Origin: Aliiroseovarius sediminilitoris | GTDB taxonomy: Bacteria > Pseudomonadota > Alphaproteobacteria > Rhodobacterales > Rhodobacteraceae | DNA length: 64,000 nucleotides | Direction of reading: 5' to 3' | NCBI RefSeq assembly: GCF_900109955.1 | Contig: NZ_FOJB01000001.1 | Coordinates: 496,001-560,000 of the forward strand | Shown here: positions 54,496 through 63,253 of the stretch, one piece after another | Position numbering within the stretch: position 1 is the first letter of the stretch | Layout: every line of letters begins with the position of its first letter | Notes under the pieces: model-generated | The model's input: only the letters and a program-made list of their open reading frames with translations | What the model was told of the DNA's origin: nothing | Database searches by the model: none | Program-made: the position numbers and the translations under genes

Positions 54496-55326
54496 TCAGC
54501 CATTTGGCGTCAAGCGATCGCCCATCCGGGTCGACAGAACCCGCCGGGCAATCCCCGCGATCCGAGTCGCGGTGGTGACATAGTATCGCGGCTTTGGCTT
54601 CGGATGTTCCAGCGCGTGGATCAGCTTGTCGGTAACGGCAGACGGCGGCAGTTCGAACCGATCCGGTGTGCCGCTGTCATCATAAAGCCGTTCGCGCAGC
54701 TTGCGATACAGGCCAGCACGTGGGCTGTTTTCCCAGTCGATCCAGCGTTCGAAATGCGGTTGTGCATTCTGGCGGATCTTCGTGGTGATCGGGCCCGGCT
54801 GGATCAGGATCACTTTAATGTCGGTGCCCCGCATCTCAAGTCGCAAGGTATCAGTCAGGCCTTCGAGTGCAAATTTGGATGCCACGTAAGCGCCGCGCCA
54901 GGGCATTGCAGCAAAACCAAGAACGGACGAGTTATTGACGATCCGGCCATACCCCTGCGCCCGCATGATAGGCAGGACCAGCCGTGTCAGGTGGTGATAG
55001 CCGAACAGGTTTGTTTCGAAAATCGACCGCAGCGCGTCCGTGGGCAGATCTTCGACCGCGCCGGGGATTGCGAAGGCACCGTTATTGAACAATGCGTCAA
55101 GCGTGCCACCAGTGCGTTTGGTGACTTCTGCGACAGCAGCGTCCATGCTGGCCTCGTCCGCGTGGTCCAGCACGAAACTCTCTAAGCCTTCAGAGCGCAG
55201 GCGGTCGCAATCGGCGTCTTTCCGGCAGGTGGCAAAGACGCGCCAGCCGCGCTTGGCCAATGTGTGGGCCGCGACATATCCGATGCCAGAGGAGCAACCG
55301 GTGATAAGAATGGATTTGTCTGTCAT
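54496..55326 (-). CDS. Short-chain dehydrogenase/reductase (SDR)
   Basis: 276 residues from ATG 55326. Cofactor motif ILITGCSSGIGYVAA (GxxxGxG, residues 6-20), NNGAF and the catalytic set NSSVLG then YVASK (Ser, Tyr, Lys). This is the classical SDR fold. The C-terminal tail of about 60 residues (ALEHPKPKPRYYVTTATR) is longer than average and resembles fatty-acyl or steroid SDRs. The substrate is unknown. It stands alone, about 75 bases before the twin-TM gene. Confidence 0.9.
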   Translation of the reverse strand: MTDKSILITGCSSGIGYVAAHTLAKRGWRVFATCRKDADCDRLRSEGLESFVLDHADEASMDAAVAEVTKRTGGTLDALFNNGAFAIPGAVEDLPTDALRSIFETNLFGYHHLTRLVLPIMRAQGYGRIVNNSSVLGFAAMPWRGAYVASKFALEGLTDTLRLEMRGTDIKVILIQPGPITTKIRQNAQPHFERWIDWENSPRAGLYRKLRERLYDDSGTPDRFELPPSAVTDKLIHALEHPKPKPRYYVTTATRIAGIARRVLSTRMGDRLTPNG

Positions 55327-55456
55327 GGCCACTGCGTTGTCTGATTGGTTGCGTTGGCGACACTAAGACGGCAGGGCTCCGGCGGGTCAACGGAAAACGA
55401 CGGGCGGATCAAGCAGGTCGCTTATTTTGTCTGCGTTCAATGTGGTCGGAAAGCCG

Positions 55457-56050
55457 CTAGAATTGAGGGTCCAGGAAACTTGATGCCATGAAGCCACGTT
55501 CCCCGGTTGCGACCACTTTGATCTGGCTCCAACCACCGGCGGCGGTGCCCATGTCATAGACTTCGGTCCCGCGCGTCAGTCTGGCGACAACACCGTAGCT
55601 TGTCGACGGTCCCGCGCGCATATTTACAGTCGTGCCGCTGACGAGCGCGGTTGGAAAAGCCTCTGTTTTCAGGCTCGCTGCCGCTGGTGCCGGCTTTGTA
55701 ATCTTCGATGCCATCTGCCGGGCCGCCGCTTCTGCACGTTCGGCGGGCGTTTGCGGTGCAGACGCGTTTTCAACGGTGACAGGAACGACCGTCAATCGCG
55801 CGGGAGCTGCTGCGACCGGCGGTGTAACGGTTGGTGCCGCGTTCGCCGTTGCGATGATTTCACCCTCTGCGGTTTCGGGCGATGCCGAGATCCCAGCATC
55901 AAGCGATGCGGACACGGGCACAATCGTGTCCTGCGCGATCGTCGGTTCACGCCCGATACGATCAACTGGCAAATCGCCGTCCCGTCCGAAATGGACCATC
56001 GCGACGCCAAGCGCCCCGACTGTCAGGCAGCTTAGTTTGATAATTCCCAC
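55457..56050 (-). CDS. Exported SH3-domain protein
   Basis: 197 residues with an N-terminal hydrophobic segment (residues 3-20, signal peptide or anchor), then about 110 residues rich in Ala, Pro, Thr and Val, then a bacterial SH3 domain (VNMRAGPSTSYGVVARLTRG, about residues 140-159, ending WSQIKVVATGERGFMASSFL). Probably periplasmic and binds peptidoglycan or another polymer. No enzyme domain. It is divergent from parC, with a 237-bp gap between. Confidence 0.85.
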   Translation of the reverse strand: MGIIKLSCLTVGALGVAMVHFGRDGDLPVDRIGREPTIAQDTIVPVSASLDAGISASPETAEGEIIATANAAPTVTPPVAAAPARLTVVPVTVENASAPQTPAERAEAAARQMASKITKPAPAAASLKTEAFPTALVSGTTVNMRAGPSTSYGVVARLTRGTEVYDMGTAAGGWSQIKVVATGERGFMASSFLDPQF

Positions 56051-56287
56051 AATATTTCCCCTTAACCAAATACCCTTGACGAGATCTTTTCGATCTTCTG
56101 TTCAACTATTTAACGCAAAAACCCGCGCGCGGTTCCGAATGTCAGCCCCTTACCGACATATCTCAAACTGGAGTTCGTCTAGCTGGTGTTAAAATGAACA
56201 CCGTGTCATGCAAAATATCAGGGGAAAGATCGTTATCCTTTCCCACAGTAGCTTTACCCTTCTCACAGCACTCGATACACAACAATT
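56051..56287 (+). promoter_or_regulatory. Divergent promoter region of the SH3 gene and parC
   Basis: 237 bases without a supported gene and more AT-rich than its surroundings. It must carry the promoters for both directions. No terminator, repeat or structured RNA is evident to me; the ATG of parC has no strong Shine-Dalgarno. Confidence 0.5.
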
Positions 56288-58621
56288 ATGAACGATTTGA
56301 CCGACGACAGCAATAAAAAGTCCCTTTCTGTGTCCGAGCCTTTGCGCCGGGCGATTGGGGATCGTTATCTGACCTATGCCCTGTCAACCATCATGCACCG
56401 GGCCTTGCCTGACGCGCGCGATGGATTGAAACCAGTGCACCGCCGCATCCTTTACGCGATGTCGCGGTTGAAGCTGGCATCGGGTGGCAAGTTCTTGAAA
56501 TCAGCAAAGATTTCCGGCGATACGATGGGGGATTTTCACCCGCACGGGGATGCGGCGATCTATGATGCGATGGCGCGTTTGGCACAGGATTTCGCAGTGC
56601 GCTATCCGCTGGTCGACGGGCAGGGCAACTTCGGCAATATTGACGGGGACAACCCGGCCGCAAGCCGATACACCGAAGCCCGCATGACCTTCGTCGCCGA
56701 GGCGATGTTGAACGGGTTGGATGAAAATGCCGTCGACTATCGCGACAACTATGATGGTCGTCTGACGGAACCGGTGGTTCTTCCGGCTGAGTTTCCGAAT
56801 CTGCTGGCCAATGGGTCGTCCGGCATTGCTGTCGGGATGGCCACCAACATTCCGCCCCATAACATTGCCGAGTTGATCGACGCCTGTTTGCATCTGATCA
56901 AGGTGCCGGATGCCCGCGACGATACGCTTTTGAACTATGTGCCAGGGCCGGATTTTCCGACCGGCGGCATCATCGTTGAACCACGCGAGAACATTGCCCA
57001 AGCCTATCGCACCGGGCGCGGGTCATTCCGTTTGCGCTGTAAATGGGAAATCGAGGATCTGGGCCGTGGTCAGTGGCAGATCGTCGTGACCGAGATCCCG
57101 TATCAGGTTCAGAAATCCAAGCTGATCGAAAAGATTGCCGAGTTGATCCAGACCAAAAAGGTTCCGATCCTGGGTGACATTCGTGATGAAAGCGCCGACG
57201 ACATCCGCATTGTGCTGGAGCCGAAATCCAAGAATGTGGATGCCGAGCTTCTGATGAACCTGATGTTCCGCAACTCGGACCTTGAGACGCGCTTCAGCCT
57301 GAACATGAACGTGTTGATCGACGGTGTGACGCCGAAGGTCTGTTCGATGAAAGAGGTGCTGCGCGCGTTTCTTGACCACCGCCGCGATGTGCTGCTGCGT
57401 CGCTCGCGACACCGGATGGAGAAGATCGACCACCGGCTTGAGGTGCTGGAAGGCTTCATCGTCGCCTTCCTGAACCTTGATCGCGTGATCGACATCATCC
57501 GTTATGATGACGACCCCAAACCCGCCTTGATGCGCGAGGATTGGGGCCGCGATCACGTCCGCGCGATGAACGAGGCGGACTATGTCAGCCCGGCACCGGG
57601 CGAAGGCGAGTTGTCCGAGGTTCAGGTAGATGCAATTCTGAACATGCGCCTGCGTAGTTTGCGCCGCTTGGAGGAAATCGAGCTGGTGCGCGAGCGTGAC
57701 GCTTTGATGGAAGAACGCGCCGGGCTTGAGGACTTGCTGGACAGCGAAGACGTTCAATGGGCGCGGATATCTGACCAGTTGAAAGAAACCAAGAAGCTGT
57801 TTGGCAAGAATTATGAAGGCGGTGCCCGTCGAACCCAGTTTGCCGAAGCGGGCGAAGTCGAAGACGTACCGCTGGAAGCGATGATCGAGAAAGAGCCGAT
57901 CACAGTTGTCTGTTCGCAAATGGGCTGGATTCGCGCCATGTCGGGGCATATCGACCTGACGCGCGAGTTGAAGTTCCGCGACGGCGACGCGCCTCGTTTC
58001 GTGTTTCATGCCGAAACCACCGACAAGCTGCTTGTATTTGATTCGAACGGCAAATTCTTCACACTTTCCGCGGCCAGTCTGCCGGGCGGGCGGGGCATGG
58101 GCGAACCCCTGCGCCTGATGGTCGATCTGCCGAACGAGGCCGAGATCATAGACCTGTTTATCCACCAGCCCGGACGGCGGTTGCTTGTCGCGTCGACCGA
58201 AGGGAACGGGTTTATCGTCAACGAAGACGATGTTCTGGCGCAGACCAAGAACGGCAAGCAGGTGCTGAACGTGGGCGATGCGCGGGCTAAGATTTGCAAA
58301 CCGGTCGAAGGCGATCACGTCGCAATCGTATCCGAGAATCGCAAGCTGCTGGTGTTCCCGGTGGCCGAGATCAACGAGATGACACGCGGCAAAGGCGTGC
58401 GACTCCAGAAATACCACAGCGCCCGCGGCAAGCAGGGCGTGCTTGAACTGGATGGCGGGCTGTCCGATGCCAAGACCTTTGATTGGGAGGTCGGGCTTTC
58501 ATGGCCCGCCACCGGCGACCGCACCCGGACCGAGGTGAATATGTCGCCCTGGTTGGGCAAGCGCGCCGGAGTAGGTAAAGCTCCGCCACACGGTTTCCCG
58601 CGTGACAACAAGTTTGACTGA
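56288..58621 (+). CDS. parC: DNA topoisomerase IV subunit A
   Basis: 777 residues, ParC size. The breakage-reunion Tyr128 is in NPAASRYTEARMTF, and IGVGMA-like SGIAVGMATNIPPHNI follows. The C-terminal domain is a beta-pinwheel. Lacking the GyrA box, it is ParC rather than GyrA. At the quinolone-determining site, FHPHGDAAIYDAM has Ala89 where E. coli ParC has Ser80 and Asp93 where it has Glu84. Three genes on this strand follow: DUF898, M48, tuf. Confidence 0.95.
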   Translation: MNDLTDDSNKKSLSVSEPLRRAIGDRYLTYALSTIMHRALPDARDGLKPVHRRILYAMSRLKLASGGKFLKSAKISGDTMGDFHPHGDAAIYDAMARLAQDFAVRYPLVDGQGNFGNIDGDNPAASRYTEARMTFVAEAMLNGLDENAVDYRDNYDGRLTEPVVLPAEFPNLLANGSSGIAVGMATNIPPHNIAELIDACLHLIKVPDARDDTLLNYVPGPDFPTGGIIVEPRENIAQAYRTGRGSFRLRCKWEIEDLGRGQWQIVVTEIPYQVQKSKLIEKIAELIQTKKVPILGDIRDESADDIRIVLEPKSKNVDAELLMNLMFRNSDLETRFSLNMNVLIDGVTPKVCSMKEVLRAFLDHRRDVLLRRSRHRMEKIDHRLEVLEGFIVAFLNLDRVIDIIRYDDDPKPALMREDWGRDHVRAMNEADYVSPAPGEGELSEVQVDAILNMRLRSLRRLEEIELVRERDALMEERAGLEDLLDSEDVQWARISDQLKETKKLFGKNYEGGARRTQFAEAGEVEDVPLEAMIEKEPITVVCSQMGWIRAMSGHIDLTRELKFRDGDAPRFVFHAETTDKLLVFDSNGKFFTLSAASLPGGRGMGEPLRLMVDLPNEAEIIDLFIHQPGRRLLVASTEGNGFIVNEDDVLAQTKNGKQVLNVGDARAKICKPVEGDHVAIVSENRKLLVFPVAEINEMTRGKGVRLQKYHSARGKQGVLELDGGLSDAKTFDWEVGLSWPATGDRTRTEVNMSPWLGKRAGVGKAPPHGFPRDNKFD

Positions 58622-58624
58622 CCA

Positions 58625-59800
58625 ATGCCGCCGGCCAATCTGCATATCACATACTCGGGACGCAAAGGTCCGATGCTGGGATTGGCGCTTAGAACTGGCA
58701 TCCTGACCATCCTGACGCTGGGCTTCTATCGGTTCTGGGCCAAGACCCGTCTGCGCCGATATTACTGGAGCGCCATCCGTCCCGGCGGCATACCGTTGGA
58801 ATATGTAGGCGACCCGCTGGAGAAACTTCTGGGTTTTCTGGTCGCCGTGGTTTTCATGGCGTTTTACATCGGCGTCGTGAACCTTTTACTGATGTATGTC
58901 AGCTTTGCGCTGCTTAATGGAAACGTCGCAGCCTATCTTCTCAGCCTGGCAGGTTTGGCGCCTATCGTATTCTTCGCGCAATATCGCGCGCGCCGCTATA
59001 TCTTGGCGCGCACCCGCTGGCGGGGTATTCGCTTCGGGTTGGAGCCGGGGGCATGGGGCTATGCGTGGCGCGCCATGGTGCATTGGGGGCTTGCCATTCT
59101 GACGGCCGGATTGGCGTGGCCGCTGACCACGCTTTGGCTTGAGAAGTATCGGGTTGGTCACACCTATTATGGCGATCAGATATTTGTTCAGGGCGGGCGG
59201 CGTGGAATGCTGTTCGGCTCCATGAAGCACATTTACTATCCGCTTGGACTGTCCGCAGTTGCCGGGGGAATGGCTGCCGCATTTGAGAACTCGGCCTGGC
59301 TTGTGACCTTTGTGCTGACAGTGCCGTGGTTTGTTTATGGCTTGGCCTATTGGCGTGCCGACAGTTTCAAGCGCATGACCGAGACGAAAGAGCTGGGCGC
59401 GATGCGATTTCGCACGTCCCCGCGGCCCTGGACCATTGTGGGCATCTATGCGCTGGGCTGGTTTCTGATTTATTTGGTCTTCACGGGTCTGGCCCTTATC
59501 GTCACGGGGATCATTCTGGTTGCGGTCGGGGGTGTAGGAGTTGATATCGAGAACCCCGAACAGTTCGAAGCAATGCTAACGGCCGGCACTCCCGTGTTGA
59601 TCATCGTCTACTTCGCGATCTTCCTCGGGTATCGGGCGATGACCCATGCCTGGATCACGCTGCCGATCGCCGCGCATTTTGCAGAGGTGACACAGATTCT
59701 GAACGCCGGAGATCTGCACCAGATCGTGCAACGTGACCGTGATGAGTTTGCCGAAGCAGAAGGGTTTGCCGAAGCCTTGGACGTGGGGGCAGCAATTTGA
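58625..59800 (+). CDS. DUF898 (YjgN-like) membrane protein
   Basis: 391 residues with about six to eight membrane helices. The DUF898 signature appears twice: GILTILTLGFYRFWAKTRLR (about residues 24-43) and AILTAGLAWPLTTLWLEKYR (about 155-174), each a hydrophobic helix ending in an aromatic/basic patch. Function unknown. It starts 3 bases after the parC stop, and its own stop overlaps the TTG of the M48 gene, so membrane protein and peptidase are made together. Confidence 0.85.
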   Translation: MPPANLHITYSGRKGPMLGLALRTGILTILTLGFYRFWAKTRLRRYYWSAIRPGGIPLEYVGDPLEKLLGFLVAVVFMAFYIGVVNLLLMYVSFALLNGNVAAYLLSLAGLAPIVFFAQYRARRYILARTRWRGIRFGLEPGAWGYAWRAMVHWGLAILTAGLAWPLTTLWLEKYRVGHTYYGDQIFVQGGRRGMLFGSMKHIYYPLGLSAVAGGMAAAFENSAWLVTFVLTVPWFVYGLAYWRADSFKRMTETKELGAMRFRTSPRPWTIVGIYALGWFLIYLVFTGLALIVTGIILVAVGGVGVDIENPEQFEAMLTAGTPVLIIVYFAIFLGYRAMTHAWITLPIAAHFAEVTQILNAGDLHQIVQRDRDEFAEAEGFAEALDVGAAI

Positions 59801-60972
59801 CCGAAACACAATCAGCCGCCACCACTTTTGCGGATTTTGTTGCCGGGGAACGCGCCGTTTTGAAGCGCGTTTCGGTGCGCCTTCTGGCAGATGGGCTTGA
59901 GCTTGCGCAGCCCGATGGCCAGTCGCTGATCTGGCGCTGGGCTGAGTTGCGGGCCGAACCCGATCAGGCGGACACGGATGCGTTGGTGGTCAGTCGCTCT
60001 GGCGACAATATCGCGCGGCTTTACCTTCGGGATAAGAATGTTGAGGCTCAGCTTCGAACCCGCGCGCCACATCTGAAAAAGCGCGACCGGGCAATCCCGG
60101 TCTCCAAGCTGGTGACATGGGCGGGCGGCGCGGCCGCATCAGTGGCGGCGATCATCTTCGTGCTGGTCCCGATGATGGCCGCGCAACTGGCCGTGATGTT
60201 GCCGCCCGAGGGCGAAAAGGCGTTGGGTGACACCACATTCGAACAAATCCGATTGGCGTTGGACGAAACCGGGCTGGTTGGAACCCCGATCTGCGAAGCG
60301 CCCGCCGGGAACGCGGCGATGCAGGCCATGTATGACAGCCTGAACCCGGCATCCGATCTGCCATATGACGTCCAGATTCACATTCTTGATCACGACATGA
60401 TCAACGCGTTTGCCTTGCCGGGTGGACGTATTGTCTTTTTCCGCGGATTGATCGAACAGGCCGAAAACCCGGAAGAGATTGCAGCCGTTCTGGCCCATGA
60501 AATTGGCCATGTCGTAAACCGCGACCCGACTCGCGATGCGCTGCGGTCGGCTGGCTCACTGGGCGTGCTGGGTCTTCTGTTTGGCGATTTCGCTGGCGGG
60601 ACAATCGCACTTTTCCTGGCAAATCAACTGATCAATGCATCTTATAGCCAATCGGCCGAGGCTACCGCCGACGACTATGCCTATAACCTGTTGGACAATG
60701 CCGGCGTGTCACCTGCGGCGCTGGGCACAATGTTTGAAAGGTTGTTGGCGGAATATGGCGATGCCGAAGGGATTGTAGCCCATTTCATGTCGCATCCGCA
60801 GATGGGTAAACGGATCGCGGCGGCGCAGGCGGCGGTGGTTGACGGTCGGACCTATGGGTCCATCCTTGAACCCAGCGCCTGGCGATCCTTGCAGACGGTT
60901 TGCAGTGGCGAACCCGCGGCGCGATCTGACCCGACTTTGCCGGACAAAAAGGCTTGGCCCGGCAGCGACTAG
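59797..60972 (+). CDS. M48 family metallopeptidase
   Basis: 391 residues from TTG inside the DUF898 stop (TTGA). A PH-like N-terminal domain (about 1-90), one membrane helix (about 108-132), then a zinc peptidase domain: VLAHEIGHVVNRDP gives the two His and Glu, and SAEATADDYAYNLL the third ligand. Topology suggests the catalytic part lies in the periplasm. BepA/LoiP-like roles in envelope quality control are plausible. The partner could be the DUF898 protein. Confidence 0.92.
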   Translation: MTETQSAATTFADFVAGERAVLKRVSVRLLADGLELAQPDGQSLIWRWAELRAEPDQADTDALVVSRSGDNIARLYLRDKNVEAQLRTRAPHLKKRDRAIPVSKLVTWAGGAAASVAAIIFVLVPMMAAQLAVMLPPEGEKALGDTTFEQIRLALDETGLVGTPICEAPAGNAAMQAMYDSLNPASDLPYDVQIHILDHDMINAFALPGGRIVFFRGLIEQAENPEEIAAVLAHEIGHVVNRDPTRDALRSAGSLGVLGLLFGDFAGGTIALFLANQLINASYSQSAEATADDYAYNLLDNAGVSPAALGTMFERLLAEYGDAEGIVAHFMSHPQMGKRIAAAQAAVVDGRTYGSILEPSAWRSLQTVCSGEPAARSDPTLPDKKAWPGSD

Positions 60973-60988
60973 GTCCATGTTGCAAAGT

Positions 60989-61029
60989 CATACGACGGTT
61001 CGGGGATTCCGAAATGAAACAATCGTATG
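60989..61029 (+). promoter_or_regulatory. Nested inverted repeat upstream of tuf
   Basis: Outer arms CATACGA (60989-60995) and TCGTATG (61023-61029) enclose inner arms TTCGG (60999-61003) and CCGAA (61009-61013) with a 5-base loop. It sits in the 172-bp gap between the M48 stop and tuf, so it may be in the tuf leader or end the M48 transcript. No T-run follows. Confidence 0.45.
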
Positions 61030-61144
61030 TTTCCGGACCATACGGGCCACGGAAGCCTTGATTTTCCCGACGTGAACGAGTAGTCAGCGCGCGATATTGA
61101 ACCCGGGTTCGGCGAAACCCCATCAGACACAAGGCTTATGGCAC

Positions 61145-62320
61145 ATGGCTAAGGAAAAGTTTGAACGCTCCAAACCGCACGTCAACATTGGCACGATTGG
61201 CCACGTTGACCACGGCAAGACGACGCTGACCGCTGCGATTACCAAGTATTTTGGTGACTTCAAGGCGTATGATCAGATTGACGGCGCACCGGAAGAGAAA
61301 GCACGTGGTATCACGATCTCGACGGCGCATGTTGAGTATGAGACGGACGCGCGTCACTACGCCCATGTCGACTGCCCCGGCCACGCTGACTATGTGAAGA
61401 ACATGATCACCGGTGCGGCGCAGATGGACGGCGCGATCCTGGTTGTGAACGCAGCCGACGGCCCGATGCCGCAGACGCGCGAGCACATTCTTCTGGGCCG
61501 CCAGGTTGGTATCCCGACCATGGTCGTGTTCATGAACAAGGTTGACCAGGTTGACGACGAAGAGCTGCTTGAGCTGGTCGAGATGGAGATCCGCGAACTC
61601 TTGACCGAATACGGCTATCCCGGCGACGACATTCCGATCATCGCAGGCTCGGCGCTGGCTGCTCTGGAAGGCCGCGACGCCAATATCGGCGAAGACAAGA
61701 TCCGCGAACTGATGGCGGCTGTTGACGAATTCATCCCGACGCCGGCCCGCCCGGTTGACGGTGCGTTCCTGCTGCCGATCGAAGACGTGTTCTCGATCTC
61801 GGGCCGCGGCACGGTTGTGACCGGTCGTGTTGAGCGTGGTGTTGTGAATGTTGGTGACGAGATTGAGATCGTCGGCCTGAAGGACACGCAGAAGACGACC
61901 TGCACGGGCGTTGAGATGTTCCGCAAGCTCTTGGATCGCGGTGAAGCTGGCGACAATGTCGGCGTTCTGCTGCGCGGCATCGACCGTGAGAAGGTCGAGC
62001 GTGGCCAGGTTCTGTGTAAGCCGGGCTCGGTGAACCCGCACACGAAGTTCGAAGCCGAGGTCTATATCCTGACCAAGGAAGAGGGTGGCCGTCACACGCC
62101 GTTCTTCGCGAACTACCGTCCTCAGTTCTACTTCCGGACCACAGACGTGACCGGCACGGTTGAGCTGCCGTCGGGCACCGAAATGGTGATGCCGGGCGAC
62201 AACCTGAAGTTCAACGTTGAACTGATTGCGCCGATCGCGATGGAAGAAAAGCTGCGCTTCGCCATCCGCGAAGGCGGCCGCACCGTTGGGTCCGGCGTTG
62301 TGTCGAAGATCATCGAGTAA
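61145..62320 (+). CDS. tuf: Elongation factor Tu
   Basis: 391 residues from ATG 61145, the standard [14 protein letters not shown] start; the open frame extends 16 codons further upstream without use. [38 protein letters not shown] and the C-terminal beta domains are complete, ending VSKIIE. It delivers aminoacyl-tRNA to the ribosome. Not flanked by fusA/rpsG or by tRNA-Trp-secE-nusG on either side in this window. A strong terminator follows. Confidence 0.98.
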   Translation: MAKEKFERSKPHVNIGTIGHVDHGKTTLTAAITKYFGDFKAYDQIDGAPEEKARGITISTAHVEYETDARHYAHVDCPGHADYVKNMITGAAQMDGAILVVNAADGPMPQTREHILLGRQVGIPTMVVFMNKVDQVDDEELLELVEMEIRELLTEYGYPGDDIPIIAGSALAALEGRDANIGEDKIRELMAAVDEFIPTPARPVDGAFLLPIEDVFSISGRGTVVTGRVERGVVNVGDEIEIVGLKDTQKTTCTGVEMFRKLLDRGEAGDNVGVLLRGIDREKVERGQVLCKPGSVNPHTKFEAEVYILTKEEGGRHTPFFANYRPQFYFRTTDVTGTVELPSGTEMVMPGDNLKFNVELIAPIAMEEKLRFAIREGGRTVGSGVVSKIIE

Positions 62321-62344
62321 TCGAAACTCCGATGCTTGACCCGG

Positions 62345-62370
62345 AAAGGGCGTCCTTCGGGACGCCCTTT
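62345..62370 (+). terminator. Strong intrinsic terminator of tuf
   Basis: 11-bp stem AAAGGGCGTCC / GGACGCCCTTT with a UUCG tetraloop, followed by TT. 25 bases past the tuf stop. Confidence 0.95.
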
Positions 62371-62414
62371 TTGTGTCACGCCGAGAGATGATCCCGAGAC
62401 GCACAATCAAACAC

Positions 62415-62435
62415 GTGTCGAAGATCATCGAGTAA
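62415..62435 (+). pseudogene. Duplicated 21-bp tuf 3' end (scrap)
   Basis: A 21-base exact copy of the last seven codons of tuf (62300-62320), encoding VSKIIE plus stop, lies 94 bases downstream of the tuf stop with no gene attached. A GAACGC-CCC-GCGTTC hairpin follows immediately (62436-62450). Best read as the remnant of a second tuf copy or of recombination at the tuf 3' end. Confidence 0.9.
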
Positions 62436-62524
62436 GAACGCCCCGCGTTCTGACTGGCGACAGGCGATCTGGCGGCGACGCCAAATCTGCCGAGAGCCTG
62501 ATAGCGATCGCAATTCTTGAACGG

Positions 62525-62548
62525 AAAGGGCGCCTGAAGGCGCCCTTT
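62525..62548 (+). terminator. Second terminator resembling that of tuf
   Basis: 10-bp stem AAAGGGCGCC / GGCGCCCTTT with a TGAA loop, then TT. Its flank CTTGA-CGGAAAGGGCG closely copies the flank of the first terminator, supporting a duplicated tuf end. Confidence 0.92.
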
Positions 62549-62590
62549 TTCATTTGAGTTGCTCTTGCTCAGCAGTGTTCACTCTATAGT

Positions 62591-63229
62591 ATGGAAAATG
62601 GATCATCCATTGTAAGGCGTGCAGCATTGTTGTTCTTGTTTCTGGTAACTCTTCTGTCTTTTCTGTTCACAGCTTTTGCGGTTTCGAAACCCGGATGGGA
62701 TGATCTCCTGTTGCTCTCGGTGCCGATCACGCTTGCTGGCTTGTTCTTATTGCTGCGGCTGCTTCAGAGACAGACGTCATCGAGGCAGAGAAAACCCAAG
62801 CGACCAGCCCAAAAGAAAGTGTGGGCAATCGTTGATGGGTCGAATGTGCTGCACTGGGCAGATGGAGAACCCAGCATTGACCCGCTGCGTGCGGTAACGC
62901 GGCGATTGTTGGAACTTGGATTCTCTCCTCGGGTCTTCTTTGATGCCAACGCAGGGTATCTTCTATCTGGTCGGTATCTGCATGATCGTGATTTTGAGAA
63001 CATCCTGCGTTTGCAGAGTTCATCCGTAACAGTTGTCGCGAAGGGAACGATCGCGGACGAGGCGATTTTACGTGAAGCGCGCAGATTAAATGCGATCGTT
63101 GTGACAAATGATCGTTATCGTGATTGGGCTGAAATGTTTCCCGAAGTGCAGACCAATGGATTTTTAATGCGTGGAAAATACACTTCGAACGGTTTGATGT
63201 TGGACGTTGATGTCAAAGTTGCCTCGTAA
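62591..63229 (+). CDS. Membrane-anchored NYN (Zc3h12a-like) ribonuclease-type protein
   Basis: 212 residues. Two membrane helices (about residues 9-31 and 37-59) are followed by a basic linker (QRKPKRPAQKK) and a PIN/NYN domain: VWAIVDGSNVLHW (first Asp, about residues 77-89), FDANAGYL, GTIADEAILREA and VVTNDRYRDWAEMFPE (acidic triad). The NYN domain should face the cytoplasm. Sampled stretches are about 47% GC against about 60% for neighbours, hinting at transfer. It lies right after the tuf scar. Targets are unknown. Confidence 0.85.
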   Translation: MENGSSIVRRAALLFLFLVTLLSFLFTAFAVSKPGWDDLLLLSVPITLAGLFLLLRLLQRQTSSRQRKPKRPAQKKVWAIVDGSNVLHWADGEPSIDPLRAVTRRLLELGFSPRVFFDANAGYLLSGRYLHDRDFENILRLQSSSVTVVAKGTIADEAILREARRLNAIVVTNDRYRDWAEMFPEVQTNGFLMRGKYTSNGLMLDVDVKVAS

Positions 63230-63253
63230 TACGAACGAGGACAACGGATCGCC

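Noticed and set aside
62436-62524. A tRNA gene after tuf, as often found before secE
   Set aside because: No T-loop or acceptor stem pairing; only a short hairpin after the tuf scrap.
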